From Agapanthus africanus (Eukaryota; Streptophyta; Magnoliopsida; Asparagales; Amaryllidaceae), in the NCBI GenBank assembly GCA_030015575.1, contig CM057346.1, forward strand, positions 115,425,899-115,489,898: 64,000 bases of DNA. Direction: 5' to 3'. Position numbers and translations under genes: made by a program. The notes under the pieces are model-generated. The model was given only the letters and a program-made list of their open reading frames with translations. It made no database searches and was not told the DNA's origin. This document shows, in pieces, positions 9,720-18,950 of this stretch. Numbering within the stretch: position 1 is the stretch's first letter; each line of letters opens with the position of its first letter.

Positions 9720-12700
9720 CCATGGCTACACGAGTACAATATCATCCCTTCTACACAGCATCAGTGCATGAAGTATTCTAGGGATGGCCTCGAGTACACA
9801 GTGGCAGGAGAGTTGAATCCGTTTTTCGTAAACGAAGTTCGCAAGTATGAAGATGCCAAATACTTCTTACCGAGTTTCGAAGACACGGAAAGGTGTCACA
9901 AACCGGAGAACAAAACTAACGCAACCATCCCTGTCTTCGGCAGTGACACCGAGGAGGAGGAGGATATAATTTATTCAGGTCCATCCCAATCCACCAGGCC
10001 AGGACCATCCGTTCCTTCATTGATCTTCGGTAGTGATTCAGAGGATGAAGTTCATGCTGTATTCCCTGCTCGGCCTTCAATACGAGTCTTCGCTGATGAA
10101 GAGCGAAGTCTACAGATAACCATGGTGCCGCTTGAACATTACAAAGAACTAGATGCACTCGACACCAACAGCGTAGAAGAATTGCAGATATTCTATATCC
10201 CTCCCAGACGAAAAGGCGAGAAGGCAATCCTATTCTACCGCTCTGAAGAAAACAAGGTGGAAAAAGAAGTTTGGCATGGCGCGGATCCCACGCTCGACAG
10301 GCTTCAACCTATCCGTCTTCCCAGATATTATACCGAAGGTTTGAAGAAACTGCTGAAACGCCAGGGGATGTCCTTCACACAGACCATTAGAAAAGCCAAA
10401 TTCTATGACAAGGTCTGGAACGTTCCCGGGACTCAATGCAAACTGCCTAACGGGAGAACGGAAACAAAAGGGCTTGGGTACATCCGGCCAAAGAAACGGG
10501 AGCTAGTAAACAGCTGTTATGCCATGTATGACTTCGATGAAGAGGCGGACGCTCAATGGGAGGACGCTAATCCTGAATCAGCAAAAATTCTTGACACAAA
10601 ACCGCCCAGTCCATCGTCTAAAGACCAGGTGAGCAAACTTATAAAGGATGCGAGTCAAAAAGCTCGAGATGATCACCATCGTGAAATGGCAATCTATGAG
10701 AAAGCCAAGACACAGCGTCTCCTTCAACAGGCAGTAAAGAACGAAGATGCTGCCCCACGTCAGCCTGCTACAAAAAGGGTTCGACGCGAAAGCAAAAACA
10801 GGTCGAATGGCCGAAAAGGTGCTCGACAACCACAAAGCAGAGCTAAGAAGCCACGCATCCGAGAGTCGAGCGTTATTGACCTAGCCCTCATGAAGAAAAT
10901 GGGCCGAGCATACTCATTTCCTCGAAACAAAACAAGGAAAATACTTGATCTTGCTCTAAAACATCAAATGCTTACTCTGCCAGAGTCTAAACACCCTGAG
11001 CATGCAGGCGAAGTCTCCAACCCAAAGTATTGCTTTTACCATCGAGTAGTAGGGCATCCGCTTGAAGATTGCTTCACCTTTAAGAATTGGGTTGAGGACC
11101 AATATCAGCTTGGCAAATTCGCGTTGTCTGACAGTTGGAAGGTAGCGCCGCCGCAAAAGCACGAACCCGAAAACACAAGGATAAAACCAACTCCGCATTG
11201 GGATTGGCAGAAAATTCGCACCTGCCATGTGATAACAATATTAAAAGAAGGGTCCGAGGACATGAACAACCTCCCTTGGTGCTTTGAAAGCGGCAGCGAT
11301 GAGGTAATCTCAGAATTTCCCCCAGCTCCGAAAGAACTGGAGGATGGAATCCATACCACTGCAGATAATCTCAAGAAAATTGAGTTGGGGACGGCAAATA
11401 ACCCGCGACCGACATTCATCAGCGAGCTGTTATCTGAAGAAAGGGTGGCTGCGTTAAAGGATGTGCTTCTACAGCACAAAGATTGCTTCGCGTGGAACTA
11501 TTCCGAAATGCCGGGACTAGATCCAGAAATTGCTGTACACAAATTGGCGATATCCCCGGACATCAAGCCAGTCAAACAAGCGCCGAGAAGAATGCGACTC
11601 GAGCTTGAGATGAGCGTCAACGCCGAAGTCAAAAAGCTGATAGACTCTGGCTTTATCCATGAAGTTCAATACCCTGAATGGATCGCTAACATCGTCCCAG
11701 TGATGAAGAAAAATGGGACAGTGCGTATATGCGTAGACTTCCGGGATCTTAATAAAGCTTGCCCGAAGGATGATTTCCCAGTGCCAGTCACTGAACTAAT
11801 GATAGACAATACATCCACTCATGAGGTTTTCTCCTTCATGGACGGCTCATCGGGGTATAATCAAATAAAAATGCATCCTGAAGATCAGAAACACACAGCT
11901 TTCAGGACCCTTCTTGGGATATTTTGTTATAAAGTAATGCCCTTCGGTTTGAAGAACGCCGGTGCTACTTATCAGAGGGCCATGACAAAGATCTTCGACG
12001 ACCTCATACACGAAATCGTTGAATGCTATATCGACGATCTCGTGGTTAAAAGCAAATCATACGAGGAACATCTCGAGCATCTGAAGACTGTATTTCAACG
12101 CCTTCGGCAATACAACTTGAAGATGAATCCTCTTAAATGTGCGTTCGGGGTTTCCTCGGGCAAATTCCTGGGATTCGTCGTTCGACACCGAGGTATTGAA
12201 ATAGATCCGTCAAAGATTAAAGCGATCATGGAAATGCCTTCGCCGAGGACTCTCAAACAGCTGCGGTCTCTCCAAGGGAAACTCGCATACATACAACGAT
12301 TCATAGCCAACCTTTCAGGAAAGTGCCGTCCTTATAGTCACCTGATGAAGAAGGGAACCCCATTCGTTTGGGATCAAAAATGCCAAGGCACACTGGATGA
12401 GATCAAGCAATACCTGCAGAACCCGCCGGTGTTGGCTGCTCCGATTAAGGGGAAGCCTCTCATTCTTTATACAACCGCCCTCGAAGGTTCCTTAGGCGCA
12501 TTATGGGCGCAAGAGAACGATCAAGGGAAAGAAAGAGCACTCTATTACTTAAGTCGAGTTCTGCTGGGGGCAGAACTCGACTACTCTCCCATTGAAAAAC
12601 ACTGCATGGCGTTGATCTTCGCAATAACAAAGCTTAGACATTACGCATTGGCGCATGAGGTCCGTCTCATTTCAAAGGTGGACCCCCTTAAATACTTAAT

Positions 12701-14711
12701 GTCAAAGGCCATATTGACGGGACGACTCGCTAAATGGGCCCTACTCTTGATGGAGTTTTCGATCACGTATCAACCTCTCAAAGCAGTGAAAGGCCAGGCC
12801 ATCGCCGACTTCCTCGCTGAACACCCGATACCTGCCGATTCCCCTCTGAATTGCGATTTGCCAGACAAACATGCGTTTGACGCAATCAACGGTGGTGATA
12901 CTCGTTGGGAACTTTATTTCGATGGAGCATCTTCCATGAAAAAGCACAAGCAAAGTACGCCAATGATCAAATCGGGGGTAGGACTCATCTTTGTGACCCC
13001 ACAAGGAGGAATAATGCGCTTCGCCTTCTCTTTAACAGAGCCGAGAACGAATAATGAAGCTGAATATGAGGCTTTGATAGCAGGCCTCGAGATCGCCATT
13101 GACATGGGAATTGAAGACCTCCTCATATATGGGGATTCCCAACTGGTCGTCAGTCAAGTGAACGGCGACTACCAAACGTGCAAACCGGAGTTGGTGAAAT
13201 ACGGTGAAAAGGTACAACAACTGTTGACCCGAATTCCCTCCTATACTTTGGAGAGCATACCTCGCGCGGAAAACAGCAAAGCGGACGCACTAGCCAAACT
13301 TGCTAAAGAACTGGCTGACGAAAACCTCGACGACGTTAGAATCGTGGTACAAAGCCGTCGAGTGCTTGCCCCAGCAGAAGTATCTCCGGAATCGTCTGAA
13401 GAAAAAGGAGCGAACGAGGAGACGACCCTACAAATAAAAGACCATGAGAAGATCGAAGACTGGAGAGAAGTCTTCATAGATTACTTCAAGTTCCACCGAA
13501 TGCCTAAAGAAGCGTCCATAAGACACCAGCTCGTGAAACGAGCTCTGTCTTTCGCCTTCGTCAACGATACTCTATATAAGAGGACATTCGATTCTCTGTG
13601 GCTGAGATGCCTAGGACCTAACGAAGCGAGAAGGGTCGTCCAAGAGGTTCACAACGGACTTTGCGGTTCTCACCAAGCAGGTCCAAAGATGAAGTTGAAG
13701 ATCAAACGGATGGGCTATTATTGGCCCACGATGATTCAAAACTGCATCGAATATGCGAAGCAATGCCACTCATGCCAAATTCATGGGGACTTCATCCATC
13801 AACATCCAAATCCGCTACACCCAACAGTGGCTAGCTGGTCATTCGAAATGTGGGGGACTGATATAGTTGGCCCCATCGAACCAGCATCGTCAAAGGGACA
13901 TCGTTTCATCTTGGCGACGACTGATTACTTCTCCAAATGGGCAGAGGCGGTACCGTTGAGGGAAGTGAAGACGGAGAACATCCTCCATTTCTTCAAAACG
14001 CATGTCATATACCGGTTCAGAACCCCAAGAAGGATCATCTCTGATAATGGGCCAGCCTACCGAAGTCAAAAAATTAGCCGCTTCGCACAGCAGCACAATA
14101 TAGACTGGAGATACTCCTCAGTTTATAATCCGCGAGCCAATGGATTAGCTGAAGCCTTCAACAAGACATTGACGAAAATCATAAAGAAAACAGTGTCCCG
14201 AAATAAGAAAGATTGGCACGAAAGATTGCAAGAGGCTCTTTGGGCGTATCGAACTACATTTAAAACGGCCACGAACACAACGCCATACGCGTTGGTATTT
14301 GGGACGGAAGCAGTACTCCCCCTCGAGATAGAATTACCCTCGCTCCGAGTGGCAGTCCACTACGAGCTGACAGACGAAGAAAATGCTCACCTTCGGTTTG
14401 AAGAGCTTGACGCCCTTGATGAAATCCGGCTTCTAGCACAGCAAAATCTGGAAGCCTATAAAGCAAAGATGACGCGCTCATATGAAAGATTGAGCCGGCC
14501 GAGGACATTCCACCAAGGCGAACTCGTGCTAGTGGTCAAAAGGCCCATGATCCCCAATCGCGCCAAGCGAGGAAAGTTTGAGCCAAACTATGAAGGACCG
14601 TACATCATTGATAAGGTCTACCAGGGTGGGGCCTATCTACTCATGGACATGTACGGTGAAAGGCCTTTCAGGCCAATAAACGGTCGCTTCCTAAAGAAAT
14701 ACTACGCTTAA
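9720..14711 (+). CDS. pol: Pol part of the outer polyprotein: RT, RNase H, archaeal-type RNase H, integrase
   Basis: This is the same frame as gag-pro. It first carries a third C-X2-H-X4-H-X4-C knuckle (11031-11072) inside a second copy of the Gag nucleocapsid module. RT has YIDD at 12027-12038 and the downstream motif KFLGF. The first RNase H lacks a clear catalytic set. The second, archaeal-type RNase H has YFDGAS (Asp at 12921), NNEAEYEAL and YGDSQLV, and is the Tat hallmark. Integrase has an HHCC zinc finger (HNGLCGSH, CHSC) and catalytic Asp 13860, Asp 14043 and Glu 14151, the last two 35 residues apart. The protein ends FLKKYYA. Apart from the TGA at 9717 the frame is undamaged and the catalytic residues are present. 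Confidence 0.93.
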   Translation, partial: PWLHEYNIIPSTQHQCMKYSRDGLEYTVAGELNPFFVNEVRKYEDAKYFLPSFEDTERCHKPENKTNATIPVFGSDTEEEEDIIYSGPSQSTRPGPSVPSLIFGSDSEDEVHAVFPARPSIRVFADEERSLQITMVPLEHYKELDALDTNSVEELQIFYIPPRRKGEKAILFYRSEENKVEKEVWHGADPTLDRLQPIRLPRYYTEGLKKLLKRQGMSFTQTIRKAKFYDKVWNVPGTQCKLPNGRTETKGLGYIRPKKRELVNSCYAMYDFDEEADAQWEDANPESAKILDTKPPSPSSKDQVSKLIKDASQKARDDHHREMAIYEKAKTQRLLQQAVKNEDAAPRQPATKRVRRESKNRSNGRKGARQPQSRAKKPRIRESSVIDLALMKKMGRAYSFPRNKTRKILDLALKHQMLTLPESKHPEHAGEVSNPKYCFYHRVVGHPLEDCFTFKNWVEDQYQLGKFALSDSWKVAPPQKHEPENTRIKPTPHWDWQKIRTCHVITILKEGSEDMNNLPWCFESGSDEVISEFPPAPKELEDGIHTTADNLKKIELGTANNPRPTFISELLSEERVAALKDVLLQHKDCFAWNYSEMPGLDPEIAVHKLAISPDIKPVKQAPRRMRLELEMSVNAEVKKLIDSGFIHEVQYPEWIANIVPVMKKNGTVRICVDFRDLNKACPKDDFPVPVTELMIDNTSTHEVFSFMDGSSGYNQIKMHPEDQKHTAFRTLLGIFCYKVMPFGLKNAGATYQRAMTKIFDDLIHEIVECYIDDLVVKSKSYEEHLEHLKTVFQRLRQYNLKMNPLKCAFGVSSGKFLGFVVRHRGIEIDPSKIKAIMEMPSPRTLKQLRSLQGKLAYIQRFIANLSGKCRPYSHLMKKGTPFVWDQKCQGTLDEIKQYLQNPPVLAAPIKGKPLILYTTALEGSLGALWAQENDQGKERALYYLSRVLLGAELDYSPIEKHCMALIFAITKLRHYALAHEVRLISKVDPLKYLMSKAILTGRLAKWALLLMEFSITYQPLKAVKGQAIADFLAEHPIPADSPLNCDLPDKHAFDAINGGDTRWELYFDGASSMKKHKQSTPMIKSGVGLIFVTPQGGIMRFAFSLTEPRTNNEAEYEALIAGLEIAIDMGIEDLLIYGDSQLVVSQVNGDYQTCKPELVKYGEKVQQLLTRIPSYTLESIPRAENSKADALAKLAKELADENLDDVRIVVQSRRVLAPAEVSPESSEEKGANEETTLQIKDHEKIEDWREVFIDYFKFHRMPKEASIRHQLVKRALSFAFVNDTLYKRTFDSLWLRCLGPNEARRVVQEVHNGLCGSHQAGPKMKLKIKRMGYYWPTMIQNCIEYAKQCHSCQIHGDFIHQHPNPLHPTVASWSFEMWGTDIVGPIEPASSKGHRFILATTDYFSKWAEAVPLREVKTENILHFFKTHVIYRFRTPRRIISDNGPAYRSQKISRFAQQHNIDWRYSSVYNPRANGLAEAFNKTLTKIIKKTVSRNKKDWHERLQEALWAYRTTFKTATNTTPYALVFGTEAVLPLEIELPSLRVAVHYELTDEENAHLRFEELDALDEIRLLAQQNLEAYKAKMTRSYERLSRPRTFHQGELVLVVKRPMIPNRAKRGKFEPNYEGPYIIDKVYQGGAYLLMDMYGERPFRPINGRFLKKYYA

Positions 14712-14880
14712 TAAGCCACAGCCTAGGTCAATGGTAGATGACGACGACTATGTCCGCTCGCTATCTTCCTAAGCTCAAGCTTTATAAGCAGTAGCCAGCC
14801 CTCTCAATGTCGGACCGAAATGTCCTTAAACAAATATCAGACCGAGACGTCTTTAAAACTACTACCGCGGCATCTTTAGG
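14712..14880 (+). repeat. Post-pol spacer with two relics of the GGAC-N6-GTCC motif
   Basis: A short stretch after the pol stop contains GGACCGAAATGTCC near 14812 and the related AGACCGAGACGTCT near 14838, followed by TTAAA. The matching place in inner (36410-36592) holds seven full units, so this array varies in copy number between elements. Confidence 0.6.
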
Positions 14881-14934
14881 CTGACGAGATATAAAAAAAA
14901 AACATAAAAAAATATATATATAATAAAAAACGGT

Positions 14935-15200
14935 ATGTCCATAAGCAAAAAGGACACGGATGAAAACCCGAAAGGGCTCCGTGAGTAAAAATAGCAGGGC
15001 TACCGGCGAGTGTTCGTGAAAACCCGAAAGGGCGCGACCTCGTAAAAAAAAGAGAAAAAGAAAATAAAAAGAATAAAAAAAAAACGGTATGTCCATAAGC
15101 AAGGTGGGCACGGATGAAAACCCGAAAGGGCTCCGTGAGTAAAAACAGCAGGACTACCGGCGAATGTTTGTGAAAACCCGAAAGGGCGCAACTTCGTTAA
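14935..15200 (+). other. Paired GAAA-tetraloop stem-loops (two A/B pairs)
   Basis: Four CCC-GAAA-GGG hairpins occur in two tandem A/B pairs. Type A is enclosed by CACGGA / TCCGTG. Type B is enclosed by CGAG (15007-15010) / CTCG (15039-15042) in the first pair and by CGAA (15161-15164) / TTCG (15193-15196) in the second. GAAA is a GNRA tetraloop, a stable RNA fold. The enclosing four-base helix changes on both sides at once, which points to pairing. Inner carries the same pairs at 36640-36905. Confidence 0.7.
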
Positions 15201-15205
15201 AAAAC

Positions 15206-15735
15206 CCTTACAGGGTCCTCTCGACCCTGTAAGGAGAAACTACCTGCGTGAGATCCTTACGACTTACAAGGGAACAACACACTTAGGAATCCCCACGATT
15301 CCTAAGGAGAAAATACGCTTGCGAGATCCTCACGACTCGTAAGGAGAACTCTCTTATGGGACCCTCACGGCTCATAGGATTTGAAAGTCTTAAGTCACAG
15401 AGACCTAAACCTATGCTTAAGCAAACCCCCACAAACTTCCAATGTTGCCCTACAAGTGGTTCAATATTGACCCTTGTATACAATCCACGGGCGCGAATAA
15501 ACGTTTCCCTAACCAAGGCCCATCCGTGACTGGGGATATGTTCGCATAACCCTTGTAAGTCCTCTCGATTTACAAGAAGAAAACCCCCCTGTAGGATCCT
15601 TACGACTTACAGAGGAACAAAACACTTAGGAACCCTCACGATTCCTAAGGAGAAAATACATCTACAAGATCCTCACGACTTGTAGGGAGAAATACCTTTA
15701 TGAGACCCTTACGGCTCATGAAATCGAAAGCCTTA
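15206..15735 (+). repeat. Two ordered five-hairpin cassettes
   Basis: Each cassette has five successive hairpins joined by linkers like AAGGAGAAA. The arms differ but the loops keep an order: CTCTC, then CTTAC, CTCAC, CTCAC and a CTCAC/CTTAC loop before GG. Examples are CCTTACAGGGTC / GACCCTGTAAGG (15206-15234) and CTTAGGAATC / GATTCCTAAG (around 15271-15295). The first cassette is 15206-15395 and the second about 15549-15725. Between them lies a sequence with TTGTATACAATCCACGGG, a string that also occurs near the LTR end. Some hairpins have a mismatch or bulge. Confidence 0.65.
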
Positions 15736-15879
15736 GTCGACAGGTCCCTAACCCTGATCGCTAAGCCTCCTTTGTTCAACAATGACGAAGGCAAATGATG
15801 ATTCGCTCCTGGCAATATCCCAGTTGCAGCGGTGCTGATGCCGAAATCGGTGTCCAATTTCAGGTTTACGGCGAAAACC

Positions 15880-16115
15880 AGTAGGCCGCTCATGCATACA
15901 AAATAGCCGAAATGATAGGGCATTTTGCAATAAAAAGCAGCAAGTAAAATGTATGCATGCAAAATAGCCGAAATGATTGGGCAACTCGTAATAAAAAGCA
16001 ACGAGTAAAGATAAAATAAATAGCCGAAATGATTGGGCACTGCGAAAAATAGCCGAAATGATTGGGCAATCGCGACCTTTGCGATATAAAAGCTGAAATG
16101 ATAGAGCATCGCAGA
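15880..16115 (+). repeat. Dispersed AAATAGCCGAAATGAT repeat block
   Basis: The string TAGCCGAAATGAT followed by GGGCA occurs four to five times within 230 bp, spaced by small inverted repeats such as ACTCGT / ACGAGT. Inner has the homologous block at 37668-37885. I see no coding potential and no known motif. Confidence 0.7.
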
Positions 16116-16310
16116 AATAAAATAAAATAAAAAGAAGAAATGATAAAACTTTGGCCCTACAGTTAAGATCATATCGATCCCTGTATACAATCCAAGGGCG
16201 TAAACAAAGAAGGAACCATACTTCCCCAACGGATTCCGTCAAACGACGGAGCCAAACCTCAACGGTTCATTTCAACCGAAGAAGCCAGTGACTTCAACAG
16301 CAAACTCCTC

Positions 16311-17470
16311 GACTCACGGATACAAACACTCCTTGACGAGAGCCTTCTGATCCGCGTCGACCCGCAGAGCCACCAGTGCCTCCGTAGGAACCCTCGACTC
16401 GTTTCAAACCCCAAGGAAGCAAATAATCCTTGGCGCTTGGGAAACAAATAATTCCAGCAAACTCCTCGACTCACGGATACAAACACTCCTTGACGAGAGC
16501 ATCCTGATCCGCGTCGACTCGCAGAGCCACCAGCGCCTCCATAGGAACCCTCGACTCGTTTCAAACCCCAAGGAAGCAAATAATCCTTGGCGCTTGGGAA
16601 ACAAATAATCCCAGCAAACTCCTCGACTCACGGATACAAACACTCCTTGACGAGAGCCTTCTGATCCGCGTCGACCCGCAGAGCCACCAGTGCCTCCGTA
16701 GGAACCCTCGACTCGTTTCAAACCCCAAGGAAACAAATAATCCTTGGCGCTTGGGAAACAAATAATCCTTCGCAAAACTTCTCAACTCACGGATACAAAC
16801 ACTCCTTGACGAGAGCCTTCTGATCCGCGTCGACCCGCAGAGCCACCAGTGCCTCCGTAGGAACCCTCGACTCGTTTCAAACCCCAAGGAAACAAATAAT
16901 CCTTGGCGCTTTGGAAATAAATAATCCCTCGCAAAACTTCTCAACTCACGGATACAAACACTCCTTGACGAGAGCCTCCTGATCCGTGTCGACTCGCAGA
17001 GCCACCAGTGCCTCCGTAGGAACCCTCGACTCGTTTCAAACCCCAAGGAAACAAATAATCCTTGGCGCTTGGGAAACAAATAATCCCTCGCAAAACTTCT
17101 CAACTCACGGATACAAACACTCCTTGACGAGAGCCTCCTGATCCGCGTCGACTCGCAGAGCCACCAGCGCCTCCGTGGGAACCCTCGACTCGTTTCAAAC
17201 CCCAAGGACACAAATAATCCTTGGCGCTTGGGAAACAAATAATCCCTCGCAAAACTTCTCAACTCACGGATACAAACACTCCTTGACGAGAGCCTTCTGA
17301 TCCGCGTCGACTCGCAGAGCCACCAGCGCCTCCGCGGGAACCATCGATTCGTTTCAAACCCCAAGGACACAAATAATCCTTGGCGCTTGGGAAACAAATA
17401 ATCCCTAGCAAAATACTCAACTCACGGATACAAACACTCCGTGACGAGAGCTTCTTTGACTCACATCTCA
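16311..17470 (+). repeat. Satellite-like array, 157-159-bp units, about 7 copies
   Basis: The marker ACTCACGGATACAAACACTC starts at about 16312, 16469, 16626, 16785, 16944, 17103, 17262 and 17421, giving periods of 157, 157, then 159 four times, then about 159. The copies are very similar. Each unit contains a duplicated string CCTTGGCGCTTGGGAAACAA and a run of GAGCCACCAG. The minus-strand 278-codon frame here exists only because 159 is divisible by three. Nothing resembling this array lies at the equivalent place in inner. Confidence 0.9.
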
Positions 17471-17499
17471 GGCAGTAAAGATTCAAAAACTTACTTCCT

Positions 17500-17945
17500 G
17501 AACAATGGGACCCTGCAAGTCAATCCTAAATGGTCTCTTGCATACTATTCACGGGTCTCTCTCTGAAGTCGATTCTCGGCAAAGAGGGAAACAACCGCCT
17601 ACGAGCCCTCTCGACTCGTAAGAGGGGCAATGGGATCCTGCAAGTCAATCCTAAATGGTCTCTTGCATACTATTCACGGGTCTCACTCTCCAAAGTCGAA
17701 TTTCGATGAGGAGGGAAACAACCGCTTGTGGGTCCTCTCGACCCGTAAGAGGGAAAAACTCTCTTGTAGGATCCTTACGACTTATAAGAGAAAACCACAC
17801 TTAGGAATCCTCACGATTCCTAAGGAGAAAACCCACCTACGAGATCCTCTCGATCCGTAGGGAGAAAATTCTCTATGAGACCCTCACGGCTTATGGAGTT
17901 GAAAAGCCTTAGGCAGCAGATCTGAACCTGCGACCTAAGCCATCG
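17500..17945 (+). repeat. Duplicated spacer and a third hairpin cassette
   Basis: A stretch of about 60 bp beginning AATGGGACCCTGCAAGTC occurs at about 17504 and again at 17628. It is followed by hairpins of the cassette type: TACGAG / CTCGTA near 17598-17617, then a full five-hairpin cassette at about 17725-17905 with the same loop order as upstream. No gene is seen between here and the antisense stop at 18166. Confidence 0.6.
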
Positions 17946-18165
17946 CTGATTCTTAGGAAAGTCAAGATGCGTGCCCTACTATCCATCAACCATGTTCGCT
18001 AAGATGATGTGCTGATAATAAAAGAAAGAAAAGACGGAGAAATGACACAAGGCATTACAAAAATATGCATCCTTCATTCATAAAATTTGATTGAGTTTAG
18101 GATACATCGTACTAAAGAATACAAGATATACATATATGTTACAAATACCAACGATACAAGGAAAA

Positions 18166-18875
18166 TTACTGAGAAGGAAGCGTCTTGCACAGATCCAGCA
18201 ATTGCTCGCACACTTCCTTCCATGCCTTTTCCCGATTGGCCACCACTGCCAACTCCGCCTCCACTTGGGCCCGTTGCTGTGCGACGGAGGCAAGCTGATC
18301 CCTGACGGCCTGATGAGCAGCCTCACGGCCTGCGATGTCACGCTCGGCAATATCGAGTGCCCGCTTCAGTCTCAGCCCATTTGAGATGCGCTCCGGAAGG
18401 CCCTCGAAGACGGCCTTTACCTCAGTGGCGTTCGTCTCAACTTCAGCACGCAGGCGAGCAGTGTTGCTTGAAGATTCTTGGCACTCCTTCAGCCTCAAAA
18501 CCACTTCTTGTTCCAGATGACGGAAATGAGAAGCGCTTTGCTCGAGCCACGCTCCCCGTTGAGCGCTCGAGGCCAAAGTCTCAGGGGACAGGCGCGTTGA
18601 CTCTAGCTGATGAAGGCAAGCCTCGATTTCCCGACAATAGTTAACCAAAGAGGCGACAGCACCCTCGTCATGGAAGGTAGCAAATATCGCCAACATCGGG
18701 TTAACCGTCGTGGCGAAATCCTCAGCAGATACTGGAGCCTCGATGTCGAGCTCCTCGATGTAGTCGCTCAGCATGCGCAAACTATTCGCGGCACCTTTCG
18801 AAGACGGACGTCGCTGGGAAGGGCCGCCCGGTATTGTAATATGAGACTCAAAAGGCACTGAGACTGGGACGACAG
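18166..18875 (-). CDS. Exon 8 of the outer antisense gene: C-terminal coiled coil
   Basis: The exon starts after TTTTTCAG at 18875/18876 and ends at TGA 18166-18168, ending in the residues CKTLPSQ. It carries a segment homologous to inner (YIEELDIEAPVSAEDFA, then FATFHDEGAV and CREIEACLHQLEST), followed by about 150 residues with the charged heptad pattern of a coiled coil (RLKECQESSSNTARLRAEVE, QLASVAQQRAQVEAELA). Oligomerisation or partner binding is the likely role. An AATGAA near 18074-18079 on the minus strand is a weak poly(A) candidate. Confidence 0.75.
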
Positions 18876-18950
18876 CTGAAAAAGACAAAATGTGATTAGA
18901 TGATGATCCAATAGATATGGAGAAAATCATTGACAAGATGATTACTATAC

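Noticed and set aside
10000-14500. Many minus-strand ORFs of 60-120 codons within gag-pol of both elements
   Set aside because: They are shadows of the sense frame; none has a promoter or recognisable domain.
16561-17397. Minus-strand 278-codon ORF
   Set aside because: It runs through 159-bp tandem units; the frame stays open only because 159 is divisible by three, and the translation is a simple repeat of 53 residues with no conserved family features.
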